Shown here in pieces: positions 31,251 to 43,669 of a DNA stretch of 64,000 bases (the first letter of the stretch is position 1; the number at the start of each line of letters is the position of its first letter). The stretch is from Phragmites australis (taxonomy: Eukaryota; Streptophyta; Magnoliopsida; Poales; Poaceae). The translations under genes and the position numbers were made by a program. The stretch lies in the NCBI RefSeq assembly GCF_958298935.1, contig NC_084921.1, forward strand, positions 31,560,001-31,624,000, given 5' to 3'. The notes below the pieces were generated by a model. It was not told the origin of the DNA. It ran no database searches and saw only the letters and a program-made list of their open reading frames with translations.

Positions 31251-32376
31251 AGTAACTATGCGCAATTTATCTGTTTATAGTACAACAGATGGTAAGAAAG
31301 CCCATGCTGCACTAAGCCAGCACCAACCATATATCTTGCACTAAGCCAGCATGACTGCAAGCAAAGAGAACTCACTTTATGATGATTCATAAACACATAA
31401 TGAAATAGTTTATAGTACACGGTCCATTTCGACCCCTGTCGTGGCCAAATTGCTGCTTCGTGTGGTCAACACTACAACAGATGTAGTGATCAAGTATAAG
31501 AGTTTTAAGTCTTCAGCAAGAGATAAAGCAGACATTATAAATAATGATGACTTAAAACTTGAGTCAAATGGTTCATGATTGTTGTTTTAACATGTATGTT
31601 GTAAAGTACTGCTTTACTGTTTTTACTTGAAGATTTACTTGTGCATAGGTATTTGTGCGCAGAATAAGACAATATCTCGTTCAGATTAAGAACATGCAAT
31701 TAAAAATTTTGATCTTGAGATTAACTGACTTTGAAGAATATTTATATTCGTATAATTTTTAAAATAAGAATGTGGAGTAACCCTTTTTCAGAAACATCCT
31801 GATCACATTATGCCCTTGTTCTGCTATGCAATGCTTCCAAGGTTAGGATTCTTTTTAGTGCTAAAATGCATAGAGTTAATTCAGAATTCAGATAGCACTT
31901 TGTCAAATATTCCAGCAAGAGCAAGAATTATAGTACAAGGACAGGTCCAGATCAATAAGGGCATGCTTGAAAGGTTGTGCCCCGTTCTTATATATATAGG
32001 GACAGTATAATTTCTAGCCGGCTATGGAATACCCAATTCTATGGCCAGGTGGCTTACCGTGCCTCCTCGAGGGAACGGCTGGACAAGCTGGTCCCGGTTC
32101 CTTTCCCTTGATGTTGAGCCGAGCCGATGAAACCTTGCCGAGCCAATTCATGGTAACTGGCCGTAAATGAAGGGATGACGGGAAAATCGGATCTGATTGG
32201 ATGGGTTCTCCCTTATTCCCGCGTGCAAGGGCGGAAGGTATTTGGCCGATCGTAATTGTCTTCTCTAGCCGATCTCATCGTCACGGAGGCTCAGATCGCA
32301 CCCGCTCAAACCAGGACGCCAATGATTCCTTCGCGCAACGCGTTTGGTGCAGTGATGAGCTCCATTGTCTTGCACA
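31251..32376. other. Non-coding DNA, unclassified
   Basis: A short phrase gcactaagccagca is repeated at about 31308 and 31339. CACTACAACAGATGTAGTG at 31470-31488 is a short palindrome. No gene was seen. The last 350 bp are GC-richer and probably form the leader of the FAR1-like gene. Confidence 0.4.
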
Positions 32377-35300
32377 ATGGCGGAAATCGCGTCCACCAGC
32401 GATGCGACACCATCGTCACATATTGTAACTCCTGCTGTGTCCTCGCAGTGGCCGCAATCGGCGCAAGATCAGACATTGGCGACACCTGAATCCCCTAGTC
32501 CCCAAAGTACCTCCATGGTTGCTGTGGTAACTCGCGCGATCGTGAACGTCGAGACTCCTCCTCAAGCAATCTCACCGGCAACCATGGAGACACCAGATCT
32601 GCAGAAGACATATGAGCATGTAAGTGCGCATAATTACTGTAAGGGATATCGTCAATTATGACATGTTGTTGTCAAAGTTTGTGCAAATTTGTTATGCATC
32701 TATTCATTGTATTGCAAGAGCATGGAGATGTTGGTTTTTGATGTGATTTACTACAAGTGGTTTAGTTGTGTAGTGCGAGGAACATTAAACCTGAGTTACT
32801 ATATCTTAATTGTTGATTCACACGAAAAGTAGAAGACACCAACGTAGATTTGGTATAGGTGTTAGGATGTGTAATGAAGCTATCGGGCTTTCAATTACTA
32901 TAACGTCGTGTAGAAATAACAACATTTTAGTGGGCCAGTTACTACATTTTGGTTTATGTCTTGAGGAGCCATTAATTGCTTGAAAAGAATGATTGGTATA
33001 GTTCCTTACATATTAACGCTGAATGATGCCTTAAATTACTCTCGATGCTGCCTGGAAATGTAGTGATTCTTGGCTTATTTAAGTGCAGGATGAGTCATTG
33101 CCACATACAATTGTGCCACTGAGGACTTGTGTTTTGCAAGCAGAGATGAAGCGTATGATTTCTACTGCTACTATGTGTCCAAGGCATGATTTGATGTGCG
33201 AATAACAAAGATAAGGAAGACGGTGGTAGAGTTATCCTGCAATAAACAAGGGTACTGGAAGTTCTACAAGCCTGACGAAGAGAGGATACGTGAGAAGATG
33301 ACAAAGAGATGTAACTGCAAGGTGTTTGTGAAGGTGAAATGGAATGATAAAAAGGACTACTGGTTCTTTGAGAGAATCAGGATAGAGCACAACCATCCAC
33401 TGTACCCCTCACCGAGCAATACACAGTACATGAATGCACACGAGAAAATGGACCCAGTTATCATGGAGGTTGTTGACACAATGCATCGAGCCTATGTTAG
33501 TCACAATGCAACAGTTAATGTGTTATCCGACATATATGGAGGCAGGCAGAACATAACATTCATAGAGATGGACTTGAAAAACAGGTATTAACTTGTGAGT
33601 TATTCATTTGTGGGCTTACAAATAGCTTATATGCATAGAGAGTCTAAATTGAACATATTTTTCAGGAGAGCTGCTGCTGCTGGGGTAGAGAGGGAAAATG
33701 ATATACCAAAGCTGCTAGATTTTTTCAGGGAGATGAAGACCCATAATGAACATTTTTACTATGAGTTACAAGTGGATGATGAAAATGTGATCAAGAATGT
33801 ATTTTGGAGTCATGCAAGCTAGAGGGCGAATTATATTGATTTCGGAGATGTGGTCACATTTGACACAACATATAAAACTAATAAATACTGCATGCCTCTA
33901 GCAATGTTTGTAGGTTCAAATTATCAGCTACATAATGTTGTGTTTCGGCAAGCACTTTTGCAGGACGAGTGAGCTGGCACATTCCAGTGGTTATTTAGGG
34001 CATTCCAAACATGCATGTCATGCGCTGAGAGAGCTGACCCGAGGTGTATACTAACAGGTTAGTCATTGAACTAAGTGTTGATTTGTACATATTAGTTATT
34101 AATGAATCAGCTGCTGAGTATGTTTACTTCAGTGGATTGTGGTGATTGTATTTGTTGATGGTTTATATATTAAATGCTTGTGGTGCAGATCTAAATAGCT
34201 CAATGGCTGCTGCAATCCCTAAGGTGTTCAAGAACACAGTCCACAGGCTATGTTGGTGGCACATGCTAAGGAAGTATAAAGAGGAGCTTAAAAAACTATA
34301 CAAAAAGCATGATGGTCTGAAGTTGAAGCTGGTGACTGTAATCAACCACCCACTTACACATGTTGAGTCTGAGGCACCATGGAAGGAACTGGTGGATGAG
34401 TATGAATTACAAGAAAATGATGCTTTGAAGAGCCTTTGGAATGATCAAGAACTATGGGTTGCAGCTTACTTCAAATCACAGTACTGTGGGAGGATGACAT
34501 CGATGCAACAGAGCAAAAGCGTGAATAAGATGGTAAAAAGTAAAGGATTTGCGGGCCATATGACATGCATGAGTAAATTTGCAAGAAGGATGCTCGATAT
34601 TCTTTAGCACACAAATCATTCATCAGCCGGAGTAACCCATTGGTCACAGGTAATTGCACATGTTGTTATAATAGAAACATTAAGATAAAATTTGTAGCGT
34701 GCACTAACTTGCACAACTTGTCATCCGTTAATTGTGAACCACAATGGTGTATAGCGCAGTATTTTTTTTTTGGACTTGAAATAGGCAGAGAATACCAGAG
34801 CTACAATGCAACCATTTGATCCTCATTTGAGCAGGGTTTACACAAGGGCAATTTACAAAAAATACCGTGAAACTTTCATGTACAGCATCGCATTTCGTAT
34901 GGATCCCGACCCGGAGCGTGAGAATTGGTACCTTGTGACCCACACAGATCAGTCCAAGACATATGCATGGTGCCAGCATTCATTCAAGGTGTATGCTGAT
35001 GTGAGCGCGAGCGTATATACATACAAGTGCCACACATGGGAGCACACAGGTATACAATAGTTGTGCAAGCTATTTACTATATGCTTGTGGGAATTTATGT
35101 ATATTGTTTTAGCATTCAAATATGTCTAATATGCGTGTAACTGCTGATTACAGGACTATTCTGCGCATATCTTCTGAAAGCTTTCACATACCTACAAATA
35201 ACAAACATACCTTCTGATTACATGTTGAAGAGGTATACAAGGGACATGAGGTTCTTACTTATGTGGGACAGGCATGATATAGTAACTGTCGGGCTAAACT

Positions 35301-35960
35301 GCACAACCGAGCAATACAGGACAGCGAATCTCGCAACACTAGCAATGGCTGCCGTGAGGGCTTGTCGGAAGTCGTGTATGGGGTTTGAGAAAGGTTGTGA
35401 GCAGCTGACTGCTTTAACGGAGTTGGCTGATACTATTCTAAGCGACATTGGTCCTTCTACTTCAAGGAACAAAACAATGGAAATACAATGGAAAATGAAA
35501 TGGGGATGCTGCTTGCGCACCCCCCGTTGTCTGTGATATGAATGTATCTGCAAGCGCTCCGAGAATGGCACAAACCAAGGGGAGTCAAAAGCAACCAAGG
35601 GTGGGAATTGATCGTGATGTTGGTCAGAGCAATGGACAGGGTGGAAATACGGGAAAACGGCTTTGTGGGTTTTGTAATATGGTGGGACACTATTCAACAA
35701 CATGTGCTCTGAACCCAGAAAATGCAGATAGAAGCAAGGGTAGTCGTGGGGGGAGAAGAGGCAAGATGGGTCATCAGAGGGGGTGACCACGAATTGTTCG
35801 GCAGCTACAAAAAGATCTTGATGAAGTTGCAGTAGGAGAACTAATTGATCGGAGAATGATGATAGGTGAAGCAGGGATGGTACAAGTGTTCAAATCTTCA
35901 TCCCACTATTTTCCTTATGCAGATGTAGTTATAGTGCTGACAATGATAAAGTTGCTACTA
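32377..35960 (+). pseudogene. FAR1/FHY3-type MULE transposase pseudogene
   Basis: Multi-exon remnant of a FAR1-related transposase, the protein type of Jittery-like Mutator elements and of the domesticated FHY3/FAR1 regulators. Likely exons are 32377-32619, 33089-33584, 33666-34057, 34189-34649, about 34789-35049, and 35154 to about 35790. Domains in order: FAR1 DNA-binding domain (FASRDEAYDFYCYYVSKA, C-x-C at KRCNCKVFV, IRIEHNHPLYP); MULE transposase core (VVTFDTTYKTNKYCMPLAMF, then KNTVHRLCWWHMLRKYKEE); SWIM finger region (YKCHTWEHTGLFCAYLLK); and a C-terminal zinc knuckle CGFCNMVGHYSTTC. There are at least four in-frame stops (near 33187, 33820, 33971 and 34605) and a frameshift near 33120. 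In the SWIM motif the first Cys and the final His both appear as Tyr. It cannot be active. Confidence 0.9.
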
Positions 35961-37048
35961 CATAAGTGTTGATGCTTTTAATCTCAAAACGGAATAGTGC
36001 TTTTTTGAGTCAAAATAGCGCAAGGACGATAAATTTGTCGCACTTTTTAAACATGGACTGATTATAATTGAAAGGAACGCATTAGTGCTTTTTTGATTCA
36101 AAGTCTTTTGATCTAAGTATCTCACTTATTTGGAAAAGCCAACTTATAATTTGTTTACAACAAAATATACCTCAATTTACTGTAACAAATGAATTGAATT
36201 ACGAAATTGCAATGCAGACATGAAAACAATAAAAGGTTCCATCAATTACCACATTGGAATGTGAAAATAATGACAACCGCGGATACGAGTTGGAAAAAGA
36301 GATACTACAATTACTATAGTGTAGTGCATCGATTATAACAATAAGAGAAGGTCAACAATTACGTCAGCATAATGTGGTTTTTACTACATTTTTCGTTGCG
36401 TATGTATTCGTGTAAGATGCGTAGGATATCGAGTGAACGAGATGGAAAAATAAATACTACAATTTGCACGATAAGTTACAATAAAATGATTAATCAGTGA
36501 CGACAAAATTGTTGTAGTTGTTCAGGTGCAGAGTAAAGTTGGAGGGAATATATTGTCTAGAACGCCATGTAGAGTGTTCTATATTTGTAAACGGTAACAT
36601 GCTGAAACTGGTAGATGTGAAGTTAATTGATACAATGGAGTGCTTGCTAGTAGCGTCAGATTTAAATACGGAAAAGTGAACACATGAACACATGCCTGAT
36701 ATGCAGCATGAAATTGTGGGAGTTTGCCATCATTGTATATGTAAAGAATGTGCTACGACTTCAAATTCTGAACCAATGATTAGTGGTATAAAACGACCAA
36801 TAGAAGCTAAAAAGTAAGCAATACAAAAATAGAAATGTGCAAGGAGAAGTATAACAATGATGGGCATTGTAAATGACACAGACAATTCAAAGGGATCGTG
36901 GCTAAAATAAAGTGATTACACAAAGTTCTAGAATGAAAATGACACACAATAAAGTAACTTGGAGGGTGCATTACAATAATATGTAAGTTTTAGATAAAGT
37001 TTTTTCATGACAATTTTTGAGGGATTTGGAGCACTAATGAGATCAAGG
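35961..37048. other. Non-coding DNA between the convergent FAR1-like and Ulp1-like pseudogenes
   Basis: AT-rich sequence with no coding motif. A phrase of the type agtgcttttttga(g/t)tcaaa recurs at about 35996 and 36088. It would be the shared 3' intergenic region if the two pseudogenes belong to one element. Confidence 0.45.
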
Positions 37049-40000
37049 TCAGGGTCTAGTTGTCTCCAGGCCACCGGGTAGCTTCTTTATCTCGTTCAGG
37101 GGGTGGTAAAGCATGTAGAAGAGAACCTCAGCCCTGTACAATGCGGCCCTACCCTGCAATAGTACAGTGAAGTAACTATATTGAGATGAATGAAAATTAA
37201 AACTGGAAAATTGGATGAATATGAACTTTGTAGATGTCAGATGACTGACCGGAATTATTGGTTTCTCAAAATCATCGCCATTCCACAGTTCCATGAATTT
37301 TGTAGCAAAAATACTACTATCATTTCTGCGCTAATGCTTGGGCACATCACGAATTGGGTGTCTCCATCTAACAAACTCTTTCACAGCTCCATTGGTGACC
37401 TTCTGGAATAGATCATTTAGGCATGGAACAATCCGAGCACCCACCTCGTCATGGTACATTGTGCGGTCACCGGAAGAAGAATCGAGTACATCTATTCTTG
37501 TATGCATAATGTTGATGCAGTACACACTCCATTCTCCTTTCTCCAACATAGGCAACAAGAACTGGTATAGATATTGCGCACAGTTAGCAGCATACAGAAA
37601 TTGCAACAATATGGTAAGGAGACCACTATATATTGTAATTCTAAAACAATGATATTCTTACAAGTTTGACTTTGTGGGGTGCAACCCCATGGAGGTCACG
37701 TTCTAGTATGCCCTGAGCAATTGCAGCTAGGAACGCACCATATTGAACAACTAAGTTGAGCAGATCCTGGAATTAGCATTAATGGAAGCCAGTTATCGAT
37801 TCATTCATTGCAATTGACAAAAATATGAGAGCATATAAGAGAGAGCAGAGAGACCATAGCAGGTTAAGGATGTTGTGGGTATGCAAGAGGTTGGATGTGA
37901 ACTCACCACTAGGTCCTGAGAGAGGAATACCCTATATCCCCCACCATCGAGCATAGGGCTTCTTCATCATGCCAAATGAATGAGACATAGGTGGCCATGA
38001 ATTTGCTAGATAGCATTTTTCCATCCGCAATCTTGTCAGAAATTTCAGTTCCTTTGAAGATGTTCGAGCCAGCAAAGATGAAAACGTCGCTGCATTATGC
38101 CACATATTCAATATTGAGGGTGCTGTGAAATAATGAAAGTAAGGTAAGCTTTGAATGAGGATGATTACCTGCTAGAGCTGATGGTTTTGCAGAACTTTTG
38201 TCTGAGAGAAAATGCTTTAGTCAATTGGATTTTAAGGTGCTTGTAATTTCCTTTAAATGGTGACACGTACATTTCTGGAACCCTTGTAAGCCTACTGGAA
38301 CGTCGAGTAACAGGTGCAAGGAGGGGATTGTTATCTTGGGTACTTTGTCGCAGTTGAACATGGCCCAATGGATCATCAGTGTTGCTAGCATTGCGTGCAA
38401 CCTGCACAAAACCAATGATGTAGTAAATCAGTAGAGAAGCAGTGGTAGTTAGTCACTAAAGTTGTTGAACATCCCATATAAACAACCTGTTCGACATCAG
38501 AAGGCCCATCTTTTTAGTGAGGGTCGTCTTGTACATGATGACCAAGGGACAACCTGTTCAATGGAGCAGAAATGCTCTCTGCAGTGGTGTTTTTTGCCTG
38601 AAGACTAGTACTAACCTGTTGGCAAAGTGAATGAGAGGCAATAGCATTATGGTACATATTGGTGGCATCCAACTATAACCAAACTAATGGCATTATGATA
38701 CAACATTATGATACGTACCAGGTGCAGAGTAACATAAGGCTGAATATTGGGAAGATTCTGTAACATTAGCAAGTCTGGGCATAGCTTTGGGTTGGTTGAT
38801 GCCTCTATGGTGTCAATTAGATCGTCCAGACCCGGTATTGGTTCTGAAACATCAACATGCCTACCTTCACGTGGCCTCATGATATGCTGATCCAATGTAG
38901 TATCCACATTCGATGATGCCTGCAAGTTTGGAAGTAAAATTGTTATGTAAAACTGCACATGGCCTATTAATATATAATTGAGTTACCCTAATAGAAGTCC
39001 CACGATGTAGTATGTTACCTCATGAATGGCAGGGTTGGATGGAGCATCACATAAATCAGCAATGTCATTTTGAACTGGCTCCATTTCTGGTGCAGCCTCA
39101 AATGCATGGCCTACAACATTCGGATGCATAGGCAAGACCTGGTGTGCCTCCTCGTTCGGTACATGATCTCGAGAGTAATGAACTAATTAGTAATAAACAT
39201 AGGTTTTGGTATGAAAAAGGTAATTATCATAAAGTGGATTGCCATTTAAGTCGTTACCATTCGGAATATGGATAGATCGGTCCATTTCCATTTGCTCTGC
39301 GGGCAGCATGACCTCTGGTGCACCATCTTCATTTATTGTATCATCGTTATCAGTACCATAGTCACTCAATGCATGATCAACTATTACAAAATGGAGATAT
39401 TAGTTAACATACAGTCAATAGTTTGCATAAATGATAAGGTTCAATTACAATAATAGAATCAGTGACTTACTCGTGTTGTCCTTCTCTGGAACATATGCTT
39501 TGTGAGTACGTGATTTACTTGCAGCATGGCGTGTGCTAGGTCTGTTGAGTGGGTTTTCATCGAGTTGTTCACAATTCCTTGTCACAAACTCCTTCTCTAT
39601 AATCTGCCTCAAAGTGCAAATTACTTTGTGTGTGCATCCCTAAGCATCGATTGGCCCCTCTGTATGGTAACCAAGGCCCTCTCAGCTTCATTATCAAAAT
39701 TGGCCAAAGCCTCCATTGCCTCTCTTTTCAAAGTCTTGCTAACAGCCTGAGCAACCAATACACCTAGCTCAGCTTGGATGCTAGGCAATGAAGGAACATG
39801 CATATGTTCTTCCGCTGCTGGGTCTTGTGGCAAAATTGGAGCACTCATGTAGTAACATGTGTTGACGCTGTTCCGAAGCTTTATGCAAAAACAAAGAAAA
39901 GTCTAGGGAACATATAATGAAAGTAAGAAAACTCTGTAACTGCTATTAATTGACTGGACGTGAACTAATGCACTGTTTCTTGTGCATAGGACCCATAGAG

Positions 40001-40279
40001 GGGGGGGGGGGGGTCGATGAAGCCATTGTTGTCATCAGTTGGCATAGGATCTGAAGTAGCGACACACTTGGCAGCAGGTTGTTTCTGAACATTAACATGA
40101 GGATTTGGGTTGATCCTAACCGTTGGGCATTTCTCCAGTCCTGGCAGTGCTTGCGGACCACCAGATTGCGCTGCAGTAACCACCCCAGTAATCGAACTAA
40201 CATCGAAATGCCAAGCATCCTGGGTGGTCTCCACAGAGAAAGCTTTGACCCTCCCATGGAGCTGCCTTGGAGAATCCAT
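37049..40279 (-). pseudogene. Ulp1-like (C48) cysteine protease pseudogene, transposon-associated
   Basis: A minus-strand multi-exon remnant starts at an ATG at 40279 (MDSPRQLHGRVKAFSVETTQ). It continues through low-complexity exons (for example 39848-39621, 39369-39187, 38930-38720, 38407-38165) to a C-terminal Ulp1/SENP-type domain at 38090-37049. Protease-like landmarks are SDKIADGKMLSSKFMATYVS, then GEWSVYCINI with RIDVLDSS, then NDSSIFATKFMELWNGDDF. In active Ulp1 proteases the first block has HW, the second keeps the catalytic Asp (LDS), and the third has DCG. Here HW is EW and DCG is DSS, so both catalytic His and Cys appear lost. Stops and uncertain splice sites add to the damage. Ulp1-like genes are known passengers of plant MULE and CACTA elements. 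Confidence 0.8.
39998..40014. repeat. Poly-G tract
   Basis: A run of about 15 guanines lies within the Ulp1-like pseudogene's first exon, encoding a Pro run on the minus strand. It is a probable length-variable site. Confidence 0.75.
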
Positions 40280-40375
40280 AACCTAAAAAAATAATTAAAT
40301 GAATGATAGCTTTGACCCTCCCATGGAGCTGCCTTGGAGAATCCATAACCTAAAAAAATAATTAAATGAATGATA
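40242..40375. repeat. 67-bp tandem duplication at the first exon of the Ulp1-like gene
   Basis: The unit gctttgaccctcccatggag... through ...ttaaatgaatgata occurs at 40242-40308 and 40309-40375 with no difference seen. It duplicates the start-codon region and the sequence just 5' of it, so the gene has two copies of its translation start. Confidence 0.92.
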
Positions 40376-40849
40376 GTAATTAGACTGCATAAATATAATC
40401 TCAAGCTATATCAGTGCTCTGCCACTTTGCAGCATCTATATTTTTACAGACAAATTACCACAACAAAACCATGATATTTCCAATAACACAGGTTTGGATT
40501 TACGACAAATCAAAATTAGTAGTACCGAATAACCTTGTAGCATACATTTACTATAAACCTAAACGGAATTACAAAATCTTTCAAACATTAGCATTCTCGG
40601 CAACACCGAACCAATTGGTTAATGAACTTAGTGAACATGCAACTAAATAAAAAAATATAAACCAAATTAATGAAAACTAATGACGTTAAAAGGGGTAAAT
40701 TTTTGAGTACGCTCTAAATTATACATTCATCTTGTCGTGTAGTAATCAGGTCACTGGAAAACAGAGCAAGATGAACAATGAACAGAGAAACAAGAACCCT
40801 AACCAACAGAAATCAACAAAAATAATGGGGGCTATTGTGAGGGCTGCGC

Positions 40850-41981
40850 CTATGCGCTGAAAATTGCAACCAAGGATTCTCGAGGCCTTCTTTGGCTAAT
40901 TTTTCATCCTCTGCTTGCCAGTTCGCTCTTTTCCCCACGTACCCGGTTGGGCCGGTCTTGTGGTTGTGCTTGTTCCTAGCCTAAAGTTGCTTCTTCTCCT
41001 CACTCTCCTTTTTGAACTGCTCTAAGTTCTTCATCTGCACAAAAGCTTTCCAATCTTCCGCTTTCAAGTTCTTGTAGCTCTCGAAGGGCGCCACCCCTTT
41101 AGCCAAGTACTGATTAACAAGCTTGCTCCTAAAGCTTCGATGAAGTTTCGTGATCGCTTTCATTGCTGCCTTGACTGCGGCATTCATTTGATGCTCACTC
41201 ATGTTTTCAGGGTACTCCAGATACTCCTTAACGACATTATCGAATAAGTCCCTCTTCGCTTCGTCACTGAGGTTATCAAACTTAGTCGTTATTGGCACCC
41301 TCTCCCGAACAATGAGCCTTGTGATCCTTCAGAATCTATTCAAGACCTTTTCATCCGTAGGCAGCCTATCCACATCGATTCTCATGATGGTAACCTTGTC
41401 TGTCAGCCATTGTGTTTGTGTCCTTGGCTTTCGGGCTCGTGCACCACTACCAGCTATCTAACTTGGAGTGCGCTTCGTCACAGCCATGTGATGGGTCAGA
41501 GGATGCTGTCGAAGATGCGTTTACAGACATCTAAAAAAGAAAGAGATAGAGAGAAAAGAGATAAGGATATAGCTAGAATAGGATGCCATGCAAATTAGTA
41601 GATAAGGAGTAAATGATGCCAAGAGTGCAATAGAATAGGAATAATTCAAATTGGAACAAAGTGATAGCACCAAAATGTAAAGAAAGTGTAGAAGATGGGA
41701 CACACAATGAAGATGGGACGAAATGTTGCTTGCTCGCATGAGCCAAGCATGCCAACAATGATTGCATTGACTCATCTCAACACCTCTTCGGCGGGATAGT
41801 AGTCGGGGCTACTTGCCCGACGTTGGCTCTCCTGCTCGCACGGAACAGAGCTCGGGCTGTGCCACGAGTGCTCGCTTTTGCTGCTATCAGAGGAGGACGA
41901 CGGGTGTGGGATTGGGCTCCTATCCAACCTCCTGCTTGCATCCACTCCATCTTGTGTCGGGGCGCCCTCTAGTGTGAGCAT
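40850..41981 (-). pseudogene. Transposase_24 (Ptta/En/Spm-type) protein pseudogene
   Basis: Reading leftward from about 41981: an Asp/Ser-rich N-terminal exon (41981-41772), then IMRIDVDRLPTDEKVLNRF near 41390. The conserved block follows at 41298-40981 (VPITTKFDNLSDEAKRDLF, NAAVKAAMKAITKLHRSFRS, EDWKAFVQMKNLEQFKKES). After a TAG stop it continues in frame as ARNKHNHKTG, PTGYVGKRANWQAEDEKLA and GLENPWLQFSAHRR to about 40850. This is the plant Transposase_24 family, a DNA-binding second protein of En/Spm (CACTA) elements. Stops at two or more places make it a pseudogene. A CACTA terminus lies on its 5' side at 44787, in the expected orientation. Confidence 0.8.
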
Positions 41982-43669
41982 CCTCTGTGCTTGTTTTCTT
42001 AGGGGTACATGTCCTCTTCTTCCCTATGGTACTTAATCGACCACTAGATTATTGTTTGCCTAGAAAAACTGTGAATTATAAACAATTTGGCTGAATGGAT
42101 TCCCATATCTGCATGCTTTAACTACAATCAACAATATTCTCACATATTCATGCCCATCATTTTTATGTCCTTGAAATATAGAGCATCCTCGTGATTGAAA
42201 TAGCGAGACAGTTTATTACATTCAGGAATGCAACATAATCCTAGTGAATTAATCCATATTCCACAATCACATTTCTGAATTCATTTTTTTGCAAATAAAT
42301 GCATAAGGAACAATAGTTATGTCGAATAGGATTAACTGAACCATACTTTCCCCGCAAACTATTATGCACAAAGCAGATTATAATAATATCATATCTGGTT
42401 TCCTTTACATCCAATCCTAATCAAAACTCTTTCCATTGTCTTTAGTCATGGGTTGGTTTGGTTCAGTATGATTAGTTTCCTATATAATCACAAGCATATA
42501 AATGCCCAAAGGCTAGTCTAGTCATCACCAATCACTTGGTTGACATTAATTTTCATTAAGATATCTATATATGCATTTTAGTATACTTGGTATGCTCCTG
42601 GCAGTACAAAGAAATGTCAACCATGAAAATAACATATGGAGGTTTGGAAATAGTATAACAAGCATCAGATATATGGAAAGAAAAATACTTAGTGATTGGA
42701 CATAAATGGAAATTTTGTACTCCACCATGGACATAGCACAACTGCAAAGAGCAACCATTCTTAAAATCTGAAAATTAAACTTAATTTTAGTGGTAATTTA
42801 CGGAGTAGTAACATTTTAAATTAACCCAACCAATGACTCTAGGGTCCATTCTTTTAAATCTTGCTCTAATAGCCACGCTGTGTAGGAGTCGTCCAAATTA
42901 TGCTTGTCTTCATCAACCAGCCTGTTGCCCATAAATATGAGGGCTAGCACACGCCCACCTTTCGGCGTGCCATTGGTTAACGCACATCTAAATGACAAAT
43001 CACAATGCCTTCATTCAATTAAAACAAGAGCAATCATGGTATTTCCCAATATGTTTCTCAAGTCATGCCCAAGATCAACATGCATATCTTTAAATCACAA
43101 GACTTCATCACAAGTCATACAAGAGAGCAATTTTAGATAATGTTACAAGTCTTAATCAGCATTACAAGTTTACAAGTCTAAGTGCCATAATCTGAAATTT
43201 AACTAGAGGGCAACATACAAGTCCGAACACTCATCTCCATTTAAACATGAGCTAGAGATTATAATACAAGTGAATCTTTTCATTAATTTATGTACATATT
43301 TTACATGTTTAATTGGCTTCTCTAAAGATTGCAAGTAAAAGCAGATTAATCATGTGGTCCATGTGAACATGTATTTTTCCTAGAATTACAAGGGAGAGGG
43401 AGGATCAGAGATGGACGACGAGCCTCACCTCGTGGTGTTGGAGCTCAAGGAGAATGATGTCGGGATCAAGGTGGACTGGAGCGGGGAGACGAGGGCAATG
43501 GGTGGAGCTTAGGGGTGGTTGCCAGCCACGGAGAGGAAGAAGATGGTAGACGGCTCGGCCCTCCTCGGTGGATGGTGTGGATGGCGGTAGGCGAAACCCG
43601 CGATCTCCCTCCCCTCTACCCTCGCTTGTGAACCCCCCTTACCACCTCACCTATCAAGTAGCTGTGATT
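41982..43669. other. AT-rich interior of the putative CACTA element
   Basis: No coding motif. The stretch at 43400-43630 is GC-rich and includes a plus-strand frame MDDEPHLVVLELKENDV that I do not recognise and that may be chance. Confidence 0.35.

Noticed and set aside
31470..31488. CACTACAACAGATGTAGTG as the missing left terminus of the CACTA element
   Set aside because: It matches the right end CACTACTACAGA at 11 of 12 bases, but it is a short palindrome in itself, no subterminal repeats follow it, and the 3-bp flanks (caa and ttt) do not agree.
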